Shown: positions 40,966-50,590 of the stretch, one piece after another
Layout of the letters: each line of letters opens with the position of its first letter
Numbering within the stretch: position 1 is the stretch's first letter
Origin: Actibacterium mucosum KCTC 23349
GTDB lineage: Bacteria; Pseudomonadota; Alphaproteobacteria; Rhodobacterales; Rhodobacteraceae
NCBI RefSeq assembly: GCF_000647975.1
Contig: NZ_JFKE01000002.1
Span: 1 to 64,000, forward strand
Direction of reading: 5' to 3'
DNA length: 64,000 bases
Position numbers and translations under genes: made by a program
Notes under the pieces: model-generated
The model's input: the letters and a program-made list of their open reading frames with translations, nothing else
What the model was told of the DNA's origin: nothing
Databases searched by the model: none

Positions 40966-42477
40966 ATGATGCAGGATGTAATCCTCAAAATCTCGAACCT
41001 CAGCAAATCCTTTGGCCCGGTCCAGGCGTTGCGTGGTGTCAACTTTGAACTGCGCAGGGGCGAGATCCACGCCATCGCTGGGGAAAACGGGGCGGGAAAA
41101 TCGACGCTCATGAACATCATCGACGGGATATTGCAGCCCAACAGCGGACAGATTTTGCTGGATGGAGAGCCAACAAAAATCAGCTCGCCGACCATGGCGC
41201 AGAAACTGGGGATCGGCTTTGTTCATCAAGAGATTGCTTTGTGCCCCGACGTGTCGGTTGCCGAAAACATCTTTATGGCTGCGACCAATGTCAGCACTTC
41301 GCTGATGATGGACTATCGCAAGCTGGAACACGATGCCCGCGAGATCTTTGCACAGCTTTGCGATATTGATCCCTCGGTCCTTGTGCGCGACCTGTCGATT
41401 TCGCACCAGCAACTGGTCGAAATCGCCAAGGCGCTGACGCTGGATTGCCGTATCCTGATCCTGGATGAACCAACCGCCGCCCTGACCGAAGCAGAAGCAC
41501 AGACATTGTTTGGGATCATGCGAGAGCTTGCGGATCGTGGGATTTCGATCATCTATATCTCGCATCGCATGGTCGAGATTTTCGACAATTGCGACCGCGT
41601 TTCTGTATTCCGCGATGGGCAGCATATCGTGACGCAGGATGTCGCGGATATAGAACCCAGCGATGTTGTGAATGCCATGGTCGGTCGCGTGATCGACAAC
41701 CTGTATCCGCACAAGCAGGAGACGCCGACCGAAGACATCATCCTCGACGTTCAAAACTTGACCGAAACGCGCAGTTTTCGCGATGTTTCGTTCACCCTGA
41801 AACGTGGAGAAATCCTCGGCTTTGCGGGTTTGATCGGTGCGGGCCGCAGTGAAATTGTCAAAGGTATCTGCGCATTAGAGGGCGACGTTAAGGGCGAAGT
41901 ACGGCTGGAAGGTGAAACGCTTTCCTTGCGGGATTATCCCGACAGCATTGCCAAAGGAATGGTCTACCTGTCCGAGGACCGTAAAGGTGACGGGCTGTTT
42001 CTGGACCTGCCGATCGCCGACAACATTTCGGCATTGAAGGTCGAACAGGTGGCCAACCGGTCGGGCCTGATCCAGGCAGATTCCGAGTTGCAGCAGGCCG
42101 AAGCCTTGGCGCGCAAACTGAACCTGAAATATGGCACGATGCGCGACCCGGTATCGTCGCTTTCCGGGGGGAACCAGCAAAAAGTGGCGATCGCCAAGAT
42201 GTTGTCAGTGAACCCCCGACTGATCTTTTTGGACGAACCCACGCGGGGGGTTGATGTCGGTGCAAAATCGGAAATCCACCGAATTCTGCGCGACCTTGCC
42301 GAAGAGGGTGTGGGCATCGTGGTCATATCTTCCGAATTGCCCGAGCTGATTGGCGTTTGCGACCGCGTTCTGGTGGTTCGTGAAGGCCAAATAAGCGGCG
42401 AAGTTTCGGGCAGCGAAATGACCGAAGAGAATATCATGCACCTTGCATCGGTGCTGGACGCGCATGCAGTCGCGTGA
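40966..42477 (+). CDS. Sugar ABC transporter ATP-binding protein (RbsA/XylG type, two domains)
   Basis: A 503-residue double ATPase. Domain one has Walker [10 protein letters not shown] near 41-49, the Q-loop VHQEIALC, a degenerate signature LSISHQQ and Walker [14 protein letters not shown]. Domain two has a degenerate Walker [10 protein letters not shown], a full signature [14 protein letters not shown] and Walker [13 protein letters not shown]. This asymmetry is normal for ribose-type transporters. Two adjacent ATGs, 40966 and 40969, are equally usable. Domain two also has the SEDRKGDGL phrase typical of the family. Confidence 0.94.
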   Translation: MMQDVILKISNLSKSFGPVQALRGVNFELRRGEIHAIAGENGAGKSTLMNIIDGILQPNSGQILLDGEPTKISSPTMAQKLGIGFVHQEIALCPDVSVAENIFMAATNVSTSLMMDYRKLEHDAREIFAQLCDIDPSVLVRDLSISHQQLVEIAKALTLDCRILILDEPTAALTEAEAQTLFGIMRELADRGISIIYISHRMVEIFDNCDRVSVFRDGQHIVTQDVADIEPSDVVNAMVGRVIDNLYPHKQETPTEDIILDVQNLTETRSFRDVSFTLKRGEILGFAGLIGAGRSEIVKGICALEGDVKGEVRLEGETLSLRDYPDSIAKGMVYLSEDRKGDGLFLDLPIADNISALKVEQVANRSGLIQADSELQQAEALARKLNLKYGTMRDPVSSLSGGNQQKVAIAKMLSVNPRLIFLDEPTRGVDVGAKSEIHRILRDLAEEGVGIVVISSELPELIGVCDRVLVVREGQISGEVSGSEMTEENIMHLASVLDAHAVA

Positions 42478-42490
42478 ACGGGGAACCAAC

Positions 42491-43489
42491 ATGGACTATT
42501 CAGCAAACATGACAAGCCAAGCGCGACCGAAGCGCGACGTTTCATTTCTTCAGCGGCTCTTGCGCATGCGGGAAACCGGGCTGGTCATTATCATTCTGGC
42601 GCTTTTTGTCATCATGACATTCGCTTCGCCATATTTTCTGACCTGGGCCAACATGCGGGCCATGTCCATGGCTTTCGCGGTCGACGGTCTGCTTGTGATT
42701 GGTATGACCATCTTACTGATTTCGGGCGGGATCGACCTGTCGGTTGGCTCGGTCACGGCACTGGCGATGGTGGTTGCGGGGTGGTTGTTCCTGAGCGGGA
42801 TTGACCCGTGGGTTGCATCGGCAATGTCTATCGCGCTTTGTACCGGTATCGGGGCATTCATGGGGTTCTTTGTTACCCGCGTGGGACTGCATCACTTCAT
42901 CGTTTCGCTGGCTGTGATGGTGATAGCGCGCGGCGCATGCCTGTTGTTTACCGGCGGGCGCCCGCTGGGCCTGTTCACGCTGCCACCAGAGTTCAAGTTT
43001 ATTGGTCAGGGCGCGATTGGACCCGTGCCGGTGGTCATCATCATCTTCCTGGTATTCGTGGTTGCCTTCGACTTTATGCTGCGGCGCACGACGATGTTTC
43101 GCAAAGTATTCTACACCGGCAGCAACGAAAAGGCCGCTGCCTATTCCGGCATCCGCACCAAGAAGGTGATCTTTCTGACCACAACGCTGTGCTCGACGCT
43201 GTGTGGCATTGCCGGCATCATCTACATGGCCCGGTTCGGTTCGGCGCAGCCGACATTCGGTCTTGGGCTGGAACTGACGATCATCGCGGCCGCCGTGATT
43301 GGCGGGGCCAGCCTGAATGGCGGCTCTGGCTCCATTCTTGGGGCGATCCTGGGCGTGATCCTTCTTTCGCTGGTCTCAAGCTCGTTGGCTTTGCTGGATG
43401 TGTCCGTCTACTGGCAGGACATCATCCGGGGTTCGATCCTGTTGGCGGCGGTCACAATCGACCACTACCTGAACAAGCGCCGGGGCTGA
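42491..43489 (+). CDS. Sugar ABC transporter permease (RbsC type)
   Basis: A 332-residue inner-membrane protein with about 9-10 helices and the BPD_transp_2 signature ISGGIDLSVGSVTALAMVVAG, plus YTGSNEKAAAYSGIRTKKV in the coupling loop and AAAVIGGASLNGGSGSILGAILGVILL near the end. The ATG at 42491 lies 13 bases after the ATPase stop. Together with the ATPase and the binding protein it completes a ribose-type importer; the SorC regulator gene follows after 3 bases. Confidence 0.94.
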   Translation: MDYSANMTSQARPKRDVSFLQRLLRMRETGLVIIILALFVIMTFASPYFLTWANMRAMSMAFAVDGLLVIGMTILLISGGIDLSVGSVTALAMVVAGWLFLSGIDPWVASAMSIALCTGIGAFMGFFVTRVGLHHFIVSLAVMVIARGACLLFTGGRPLGLFTLPPEFKFIGQGAIGPVPVVIIIFLVFVVAFDFMLRRTTMFRKVFYTGSNEKAAAYSGIRTKKVIFLTTTLCSTLCGIAGIIYMARFGSAQPTFGLGLELTIIAAAVIGGASLNGGSGSILGAILGVILLSLVSSSLALLDVSVYWQDIIRGSILLAAVTIDHYLNKRRG

Positions 43490-43492
43490 ACG

Positions 43493-44473
43493 ATGATGGA
43501 CAAGAGCAAAGATTTCGAACTGGTTCGGCAGATCCACAATGTGCTGATCCTTCATTTCCTCGAAGGGCAAAAGCAATCTGACATCGCCAAGGCACTGAAC
43601 CTGTCAACGTCTAAGGTGAACCGATTGATTACCCAGGGGCGCAAGTTGGGCATGATCAAGATCGACATCGAAAGTCCGTTCCAAACCCTGATGGACCTAG
43701 AGCAGGAGTTGGTGGCAGAGACCGGTTTGAAAAACGCGATCGTCACGCCGTCTGTTCCCGGCAGCACCACCGCAACCCTTCAACAGGTGGGCCGCGCAGC
43801 AGCAAACCATTTGGTTGAAACACTGCGCGATGGGGATGTGATCGCCATTACCGGTGGCAAAGCGGTCAGCGCGGTTGTCGAAAACCTTGCACCGGAACGC
43901 GATTTCGACGTCACTGTCGTGCCTTTGACCGGGGCGGTGCAAGGCAAGTTCTTTACGGATGTAAACCATCTTGCCAATCGCATGGCCGACCGGCTGGGCG
44001 GTAAAACCATGCTATTGCACGCACCACTCTTTGCCGAAACGCAGGAACAGCGCGACATGCTGATGGAAGTATCGTCCATCCGCGAGGTTCTGGATCTTGC
44101 GCGTCGTGCCAACATTGCGCTGGTCGGCGTTGGATCGATCGAACCCGAAGAGTCCAGCTATTATGACCTTCATCCCGTACCCGAAGGTGACCGCAAGATG
44201 CTGGTTGGCATGGGGGTCGTTGGCGAGTTTCTGGCCCACCTCATCCATTCGAACGGGTCCGTATCAAACTATGCTCTGAATTCCAGGATCGTGGCGCTGG
44301 AGCCGTCGGACCTGAAACAATGTGATCGGATCATCGGGGTGGCAGCAGGCCCTGAAAAGGTGCTTCCGATCAAGGCCACGTTGGCCGGAAATTTCCTGAA
44401 CGCGCTGATTGCTGACGAGGACACGGTAGCGGCGGTTATGAACCAGATGAAGGGAGCGATCCATGTCGCATGA
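43493..44473 (+). CDS. SorC/DeoR-type regulator (EryD-like)
   Basis: A 326-residue protein with an N-terminal helix-turn-helix (QKQSDIAKALNLSTSKVNRLITQGRKLGM, residues 25-53) and a C-terminal sugar-phosphate sensor domain of the SorC family (DGDVIAITGGKAVSAVVENL, VVPLTGAVQG, VGVGSIEPEESSYY, GVAAGPEKVLPIKATL). SorC members respond to phosphorylated sugars and often regulate their own operon, as EryD does for erythritol. It sits inside the operon between the transporter and the enzymes and overlaps the aldo/keto reductase gene. Confidence 0.9.
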   Translation: MMDKSKDFELVRQIHNVLILHFLEGQKQSDIAKALNLSTSKVNRLITQGRKLGMIKIDIESPFQTLMDLEQELVAETGLKNAIVTPSVPGSTTATLQQVGRAAANHLVETLRDGDVIAITGGKAVSAVVENLAPERDFDVTVVPLTGAVQGKFFTDVNHLANRMADRLGGKTMLLHAPLFAETQEQRDMLMEVSSIREVLDLARRANIALVGVGSIEPEESSYYDLHPVPEGDRKMLVGMGVVGEFLAHLIHSNGSVSNYALNSRIVALEPSDLKQCDRIIGVAAGPEKVLPIKATLAGNFLNALIADEDTVAAVMNQMKGAIHVA

Positions 44474-45458
44474 GATGTTGACACGTGAGATCGGGAAATC
44501 CGGGATCAAGGCCTCGGCCATCGGATTGGGCACATGGGCCATCGGTGGCTGGATGTGGGGCGGCACGGACGAAGACCGCTCGATTGCGGCTATTCAGGCG
44601 TCCATCGACGAAGGTATCAGCCTGATCGACACGGCGCCGGCCTATGGTCAGGGGGTCGCGGAAGAGATCGTGGGACGGGCCATTAAGGGGCGTCGTGAAA
44701 AGGTTGTGCTGGCCACCAAGTGCGGGTTGGTTTGGCACACGCAAAAAGGCAACCATTTCTTTGACTACAATGGGGCACCCGTGCACCGCTACTTGGCGCG
44801 AGACGCGATTGTGTACGAGGTCGAGCAGAGTTTGACGCGGTTGGGAACGGACCATATCGACCACTACATCACACATTGGCAGGATCCTACGACACCTGTT
44901 GACGAGACCATGGAAGCGCTGACGCAATTGAAAACGCAGGGCAAGATTGGTTCGATCGGTGCCAGCAACACCACCACGGCTGACGTTCAGGCGTATTTGG
45001 CCGCGGGGCAACTGGACGCTGTGCAGGAAGAATACTCAATGATGAAACGTGACGTGGAGGGCAGTCATGTGGACCTGTGCAAGGCGAACGGTGTGTCCAT
45101 CCTCAGCTACTCGTCATTGGCCCTCGGCCTGCTTAGCGGCAAAATCGGCCCGGACCGGCAGTTTGAAGGGGATGACCAGCGCAAGGAAAACCCCTGGTTC
45201 AGCCAAGCCAATCGGCAACGCGTTGCGCGCCTGATGCAGGATGTCCAACCGATTGCTGAAGAACACGGCGCCACGTTGGCCCAGACCGTGATCGCATGGA
45301 CGTTGCAGCAGCCGGGCATCACGTTTTCGCTTTGTGGGGCGCGCAACGTGGCGCAGGCCGAAGAGAACGCGAGGGCAGGTTTTTTACGTCTGTCGGCTGA
45401 TGACGTCTCGTCCATCGATCAAAGTGCCAAGCAACATCTAAGCGACCTGGCAGCCTAG
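44463..45458 (+). CDS. Aldo/keto reductase
   Basis: A 331-residue NADPH-type oxidoreductase with the full tetrad Asp56 (SLIDTAPAY), Tyr61, Lys86 (ATKCG) and His138 (YITHW). The C-terminal cofactor segment is SLCGARNVAQAEENA. It could reduce or oxidise a sugar or polyol aldehyde within the pathway. It overlaps the regulator by 11 bases; the gap to the next gene is 63 bases and holds a hairpin. Confidence 0.92.
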   Translation: MSHEMLTREIGKSGIKASAIGLGTWAIGGWMWGGTDEDRSIAAIQASIDEGISLIDTAPAYGQGVAEEIVGRAIKGRREKVVLATKCGLVWHTQKGNHFFDYNGAPVHRYLARDAIVYEVEQSLTRLGTDHIDHYITHWQDPTTPVDETMEALTQLKTQGKIGSIGASNTTTADVQAYLAAGQLDAVQEEYSMMKRDVEGSHVDLCKANGVSILSYSSLALGLLSGKIGPDRQFEGDDQRKENPWFSQANRQRVARLMQDVQPIAEEHGATLAQTVIAWTLQQPGITFSLCGARNVAQAEENARAGFLRLSADDVSSIDQSAKQHLSDLAA

Positions 45459-45488
45459 GGCGGCCATCACACATCCAATCTTCAACAA

Positions 45489-45509
45489 CGCTGAAATGTC
45501 GTTTCAGCG
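45489..45509 (+). promoter_or_regulatory. Perfect hairpin just before the glpD-like gene
   Basis: CGCTGAAA (45489-45496) and TTTCAGCG (45502-45509) form an 8-bp stem with loop TGTCG, 12 bases upstream of the ATG and just before the ribosome site. It lies in the only sizeable gap among the enzyme genes and may set their level by processing, attenuation or as an operator. Confidence 0.5.
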
Positions 45510-45521
45510 AACGGGAAAACC

Positions 45522-47231
45522 ATGTCTGATCAACGCGCTCAAAATCTGGCCAAGCTTCGCGCAAACAGCTCGTTTGACGTTGTGGTTGTTGGCGGCGGGG
45601 TGAATGGGATCGGCGTATTTCGTGACCTTGCACTGCAAGGGCTGCGCGTGCTTCTGGTCGAGCGCAACGACTTTTGTTCCGGTTGCAGCGCCGCGCCCTC
45701 GCGCATGATTCACGGGGGATTGCGCTACCTGGAAAATGGCGAGTTCAGCCTTGTCCGCGAGTCCTTGCACGAGCGTGATGCCCTGTTGCGCAACGCACCA
45801 CACATGGTGCGTGCACTGCCCACGATGATCCCAATTACCTCGTGGGCATCGGGATTGTTCAATTCCGCCGCCAGCTTTCTTGGACGAACCGGCAAACCTG
45901 CCGCCCGTGGCGCAATTCCGATCAAAGTTGGTCTTGCGCTGTACGATTGGGTTACGCGCAAACGTCGCCTTTTGCCGGCGCATCGTTTTCACGGGCGCGC
46001 GTCAACACGCGCGAACTGGCCCGATCTGATGCCAAATGCGCGGCTGTCGGCCGTGTATAATGACGCGTGGATCAGTCACCCCGAACGTCTGTGTATCGAA
46101 TTGTTGCAGGACACGTTGAATGCGGCTCCGGTCTGTGTTGCACTGAACTATGCCGAGCTGCACGCAAATGGACGGGGGGTCGTTTTGCATGACAATGAGG
46201 GGCAGGGCCATATCGACATAGAACCGAAGGTGATCGTAAATGCCACAGGCGCGTGGGTTGACGACACGGCGCGTGGTCTCGGCGCCGAGGGTAGCAGCCG
46301 CATGGTGTCGGGCACCAAGGGCTCGCACCTGATCCTGAAACATGACCAACTGCGTGATGCTTTGAATGGACACATGGTCTATTTCGAAAATACCGATGGC
46401 CGGGTGTGCATTGTCTTTCCTTACCAGGGGCAGGTTCTTGCAGGCTCCACCGACATTCGCGTTGAAACCCCTGGGCGCGTGCGCTGCGAGGATGACGAGC
46501 GCGATTATATCCTGACGTCTCTGCGGCTGATCTTTCCGCAAATTGAGATTGCAGCGCAGGACATCGTGTTCAGCTATAGTGGCATTCGTCCGTTGCCCAA
46601 GAGCAATCATGAATTTACCGGCAGGATCTCTCGGGGACATGATGTACGCCGTTTGCCCGGCAAAATTCCGCAGTTTTGCATGATCGGTGGCAAATGGACG
46701 ACGTTTCGTGCATTTGCGGAACAGACCGCCGATCAGGTTCTGGAGGAACTTGGCGTGCAACGCCGGATATCGACCCGGAACCTGCCCATTGGCGGTGGCA
46801 AGGGATTTTCCGATGATGCCAAGCGTTTGGCCAAGAATCTTGGAATACCTGAAACGCGCGCGGTGCATCTTTTGGATCACTACGGCAGTCATGCCGAGGA
46901 CGTGGCACGGTTTTTGCGATCTCATCCGGACATGCCGCTGGCGACGTGCTGCCCATATACGGTTGGTGAAATCAGATGGCTGGTTGGACGGGAATTTGTT
47001 CAAACGGTTTCAGATATCGTGTTGCGCCGCACATCTTTGGCGATCACCGGGCAGATTTCGATGGATGTGATTGATCGAATTTGCGAGGTTTTCGCGGCTG
47101 CGCGCGGCCTGAGCACCGAATGTATCGGCGCTCAAAAAGAACAACTTATCAATGAATTGGCAGAGTTTCATGGCGTTACAGCCGAAGCTTTGACCGCACG
47201 CAATACCGAACGGAGACGAGAATGCGTATAA
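45522..47231 (+). CDS. FAD-dependent polyol-phosphate dehydrogenase (GlpD/EryB-like)
   Basis: A 569-residue FAD enzyme with the dinucleotide motif VVVGGGVNGIGVFRDLALQG near 25-44, the sugar-phosphate-site segment SRMIHGGLRYLENGEFSLVRE, PYQGQVLAGSTD, and a C-terminal DAO domain. It is a full-length member of the GlpD family, which oxidises sn-glycerol 3-phosphate to DHAP at the membrane. Brucella EryB, which acts on erythritol phosphate, belongs to the same family. Neighbours (SorC regulator, FGGY kinase, sugar importer) suit the EryB-like role better than glycerol. It overlaps the aldolase gene by 10 bases. Confidence 0.85.
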   Translation: MSDQRAQNLAKLRANSSFDVVVVGGGVNGIGVFRDLALQGLRVLLVERNDFCSGCSAAPSRMIHGGLRYLENGEFSLVRESLHERDALLRNAPHMVRALPTMIPITSWASGLFNSAASFLGRTGKPAARGAIPIKVGLALYDWVTRKRRLLPAHRFHGRASTRANWPDLMPNARLSAVYNDAWISHPERLCIELLQDTLNAAPVCVALNYAELHANGRGVVLHDNEGQGHIDIEPKVIVNATGAWVDDTARGLGAEGSSRMVSGTKGSHLILKHDQLRDALNGHMVYFENTDGRVCIVFPYQGQVLAGSTDIRVETPGRVRCEDDERDYILTSLRLIFPQIEIAAQDIVFSYSGIRPLPKSNHEFTGRISRGHDVRRLPGKIPQFCMIGGKWTTFRAFAEQTADQVLEELGVQRRISTRNLPIGGGKGFSDDAKRLAKNLGIPETRAVHLLDHYGSHAEDVARFLRSHPDMPLATCCPYTVGEIRWLVGREFVQTVSDIVLRRTSLAITGQISMDVIDRICEVFAAARGLSTECIGAQKEQLINELAEFHGVTAEALTARNTERRRECV

Positions 47232-48064
47232 GCCCCAAAGCCCGAATGAACCGCCTGTTCAGCAACGGTGGATGTCTGGATGTGGCGATTGATCATGGTG
47301 TCTGCAACGAACCAAGCTTTTTGGCGGGTTTGGAGGACATGCCAGCCGTAATGGACACGCTGATCAAGGCGGGGCCGGATGCGATCCAATGCGCCTATGG
47401 TCAGGCAGATCTTCTGCAGTCGCGCCCGGAAAAGGATAAACCTGCCTTGGTCATGCGGATCGACATGGGCAACCCTTACAATGATCAGCGGCATAGGGTG
47501 ATGTGGTCGCAACTGCAAAATGCCGATGAGCCGATCCTTGGTGCACTGGAGATGGACGCGGCTGCCGTGGTTGTGAACCTCTTCATGCTGCCCGACGAAC
47601 CAGAGCTGTTCCGTCAATGCGTCGAAAACATCAGCCGCGTTCGCGAGGCTTGCCGCAAGTATGGCATGCCCCTGATGATCGAACCCCTGGTGATGTTGCC
47701 CAATGACCTCCGCGGCGGTTATCAGGTCGACGGAGACGCGGAAAAAATCGTGACATTGGTCCGGCTGGCGTCTGAGATGGGGGCCGACATTATCAAGGCG
47801 GACCCTACCACCGATCCCGAAATCTATCACCGTGTGATCGAAGCCGCCCGTGTCCCCGTATTGGTGCGTGGCGGCGGCAAGGAAGACTTGAAAACCGTTT
47901 TCAAGAAGTCCGCCGCGATCATAGCGCAAGGTGCCAAGGGCATGGTCTATGGCCGCAACATCTATCAACACGACAATCCACGCGCCGTTGTAGCGGCCCT
48001 GATGGCCATGATCCACAACGGCGCCAGCGGCGACGAAGCTTGGGATATCTATAACCGTGGGTAA
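47222..48064 (+). CDS. DhnA/LsrF-type class I aldolase
   Basis: A 280-residue TIM-barrel aldolase of the DhnA group, with VAIDHGVCN near 22-30, GALEMDAAAVVVNLF, MIEPL, and the Schiff-base lysine Lys192 in GADIIKADPTTD. The C-terminal VLVRGGGKEDL and GMVYGRNIYQH bind phosphate. It probably cleaves a ketose phosphate made by the dehydrogenase, or transfers a unit as LsrF does. Its end overlaps the kinase GTG by 8 bases, so kinase and aldolase are coupled. Confidence 0.85.
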   Translation: MRISPKARMNRLFSNGGCLDVAIDHGVCNEPSFLAGLEDMPAVMDTLIKAGPDAIQCAYGQADLLQSRPEKDKPALVMRIDMGNPYNDQRHRVMWSQLQNADEPILGALEMDAAAVVVNLFMLPDEPELFRQCVENISRVREACRKYGMPLMIEPLVMLPNDLRGGYQVDGDAEKIVTLVRLASEMGADIIKADPTTDPEIYHRVIEAARVPVLVRGGGKEDLKTVFKKSAAIIAQGAKGMVYGRNIYQHDNPRAVVAALMAMIHNGASGDEAWDIYNRG

Positions 48065-49556
48065 GCTCGGCAAATACATACTTGGGCTGGACGCCGGGAA
48101 TACGGTCATCAAGGCGGTCTTGTTCGATCTGGACGGCAGACAGGTTGCCATGCATGCGCTGGACGGGCAGTCTTCTACCCCGGCACCGGGATTTGTCGAA
48201 CGAGACATCCCGGAACTTTGCGCCAATGCGGGTCAGGCCATACGCGGCTGCATCGGCAAAGCAGGTATTGCTGCAGATCAGATCGTTGGCATCGGCTGTG
48301 CCGGTCACGGAAACGGCTTGTACTTGCTGGACCGTGCCGGCGATCCGATGCTGGGTATTCAATCCCTGGATACGCGGGCTGCGGATTTGGCCGCGGAACT
48401 TGGCAACAACGGTGCGGACTTCCACGCGCTTTGCTTGCAAAAGCCTTGGCCCGCGCAAACTCCGACCTTGCTGGCATGGATCAAGCGGCACCGGCCCGAG
48501 ACCTACGAAAAGATTGGCACGGTTTTGCTGTGCAAAGATGTCATCACCTACCATCTGACCGGGGAACGCGTCAGCGATCTGTCGGACATGTCGGGTTGCG
48601 GATTGTTGCGCATGCCCGGGGGGACATATGACGAAGCGTTGCTGCGGCTCTATGGGCTGGGTGATGCCCGTCAGATGTTGCCCCGCCTCATCGACCCGAT
48701 CGAGGTTGCCGGGACCGTGACGGAAAAGGCCGCTGCCGCCACGGGCCTTGCGGCCGGTACACCGGTGATCGGCGGGTATTTCGATGTTGTGTCCAGCGCG
48801 CTGGGATCTGGTGTTGTGAACGCAGGTGACGCGTCAATCATCGCAGGCACATGGAGCATCAACCAGGTGTTTTCCAATGCAGCGGTGCGCGACGAGCACG
48901 TGTTCATGGTTTCGGCTTTTGCATCAGACCGATTTATCAACATCGAGGCCAGCGCCACGTCGGCTGCGAACCTGGAATGGTATGTGCGCGCGCTTGTCGA
49001 ACGAGGCGCCCACCACGATGACCCGTTCGGCCTGTGCAACGACCGGGTTGCCGAGGTATCGCCACAGCCTGACGACCCGTTTTTCCACCCGTTTCTTTAT
49101 GGCTCGGGCCAAAGCGCGCAAAGTCGCGCCGGGTTCTACGGCCTTGCCGGCTGGCATGGCGAAGGTCACCTGCTGCGCGCCCTGTTCGAGGGCGTGATGT
49201 TCGAGCACCGCCGACATATCGAAACCTTGCGCGACGCAGGGGTGGCGTTTGACCGGGCGGTTCTGTCGGGCGGCGGCGCGCGGTCGCCGCATTGGCCACA
49301 GATGTTTGCCGACGGGCTGGGCGTGCCGATCAGCGTGGCCGAGGCACGGGAGACCGGGGCGCTGGGCGCGGCCATCGGGGCGGCGCTGGCAACCGGGCAT
49401 GTCGGATCGTACGAAGAGGCCATTCAGCGCATGACCCGCGCCAAGGCCAACCACACACCGCAACAACGCATGTCCGCCCATTATGACCGGCGCTATGCCA
49501 TGTATCTCGATCTGGGGGACAGGATGCAAGGGTTCTGGCAAGGGCTAACCACGTAA
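48057..49556 (+). CDS. FGGY-family carbohydrate kinase (EryA/LyxK-like)
   Basis: A 499-residue kinase with the phosphate-1 motif LGLDAGNTVIKAVLFD near 9-24, the substrate-site CAGHGNGLYLLD near 81-92, CKDVITYHLTGE, GTWSINQVF and the C-terminal adenosine motif SGGGARSPHWPQMFAD. The start codon is GTG, chosen because it overlaps the aldolase end. FGGY kinases phosphorylate polyols and ketoses such as erythritol, xylulose and glycerol; here it would activate the imported compound. It lacks the residues that would mark it clearly as glycerol kinase. Confidence 0.88.
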   Translation: MGKLGKYILGLDAGNTVIKAVLFDLDGRQVAMHALDGQSSTPAPGFVERDIPELCANAGQAIRGCIGKAGIAADQIVGIGCAGHGNGLYLLDRAGDPMLGIQSLDTRAADLAAELGNNGADFHALCLQKPWPAQTPTLLAWIKRHRPETYEKIGTVLLCKDVITYHLTGERVSDLSDMSGCGLLRMPGGTYDEALLRLYGLGDARQMLPRLIDPIEVAGTVTEKAAAATGLAAGTPVIGGYFDVVSSALGSGVVNAGDASIIAGTWSINQVFSNAAVRDEHVFMVSAFASDRFINIEASATSAANLEWYVRALVERGAHHDDPFGLCNDRVAEVSPQPDDPFFHPFLYGSGQSAQSRAGFYGLAGWHGEGHLLRALFEGVMFEHRRHIETLRDAGVAFDRAVLSGGGARSPHWPQMFADGLGVPISVAEARETGALGAAIGAALATGHVGSYEEAIQRMTRAKANHTPQQRMSAHYDRRYAMYLDLGDRMQGFWQGLTT

Positions 49557-49565
49557 GGAGAGATC

Positions 49566-50576
49566 ATGCGCGCTGTTGGATTTTTGAAGTCGCTTCCGAT
49601 TACGGAACCAGAGTCCCTGTTTGAAACGGATATGTCCGTGCCCACCCCGGGGGACTGCGACCTGCTGGTTGCGATCGAAGCCATTTCGGTTAATCCGGCG
49701 GATGCAAAGGTGCGCATACGCACGGCGGTCGACCACCCGCATGACGCACCCTACATCCTGGGCTTTGACGCGGTTGGGGTGGTCGAGGCTGTCGGCAAGG
49801 ATGTGACCGGTTTTCGCAAGGGCGACCGCGTGTGGTACGCGGGTGACCCCTCGCGCCCGGGTTCCTATGCCGAGATGCAGCTTGTCGATTTCCGGATTGC
49901 CGCCCTTGCGCCAAGCTCGGTTGCGCCGGTGGCCGCGGCGGCCATGCCGTTGGTCTCGCTCACCGCGTTCGAGATGCTGTTTGACCGGCTGCAGGTGCCA
50001 CAGCCCCCCGACACCGCATCACTTCTGGTGATCGGCGGTGCAGGCGGTGTTGGTTCGGTCACCCTGCAACTGGCGCGGCACCTCACAGCGCTTGACATCA
50101 CCGCCACCGCCTCGCGCCCTGAAACAAAAAGCTGGTGCCTTCAGATGGGCGCGCATGATGTCGTGGATCACCGTGACCTTGTTGCGGCCTACCGCGCGTC
50201 TGGGCGCGAATACGCGGATTTCATTTGCCAATACGCCGACACGGCGATGCACTGGGACGCGATGTGCGCGCTGATCGCACCGCAGGGCCGGATTGGCACC
50301 ATCGTCGAGACGCCGGAAAAGCTGGATATTTCCGCGCTGCAAGGCAAGTCGGCGGCGTTGATGTGGGAACTGATGTTCACGCGGCCGATGTTTGCCACCG
50401 CCGACATGGCAAGGCAGGGGCAAATCCTGTCGCACATGGCGCGCCTTGTGGATGACGGGTCCATCCGCACCACCGAAACCCGGACATTGCAGGGCCTTGG
50501 GGCCCAGACACTCAAAGAAGCGCACGCGCTGATCGAAACCGGTCGCATGATTGGCAAGCTGGTTGTGGAATACTGA
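49566..50576 (+). CDS. Quinone-oxidoreductase-like MDR protein
   Basis: A 336-residue medium-chain dehydrogenase/reductase. The N-terminal GroES-like domain has [11 protein letters not shown] and [15 protein letters not shown]; the Rossmann domain shows [19 protein letters not shown] near 155-173. The zinc-binding cysteines and histidine of alcohol dehydrogenases are missing, as in the ZADH1/QOR group. NADPH is the usual cofactor. It begins 9 bases after the kinase and is 14 bases from the GMC gene, so it belongs to the same message; its substrate is not evident. Confidence 0.88.
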   Translation: MRAVGFLKSLPITEPESLFETDMSVPTPGDCDLLVAIEAISVNPADAKVRIRTAVDHPHDAPYILGFDAVGVVEAVGKDVTGFRKGDRVWYAGDPSRPGSYAEMQLVDFRIAALAPSSVAPVAAAAMPLVSLTAFEMLFDRLQVPQPPDTASLLVIGGAGGVGSVTLQLARHLTALDITATASRPETKSWCLQMGAHDVVDHRDLVAAYRASGREYADFICQYADTAMHWDAMCALIAPQGRIGTIVETPEKLDISALQGKSAALMWELMFTRPMFATADMARQGQILSHMARLVDDGSIRTTETRTLQGLGAQTLKEAHALIETGRMIGKLVVEY

Positions 50577-50590
50577 CAGGAGATAACCGG

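Noticed and set aside
46002-47003. A 333-codon minus-strand frame over the glpD-like gene
   Set aside because: Antisense to a full-length flavoprotein with all expected motifs; no start site or homologous features.
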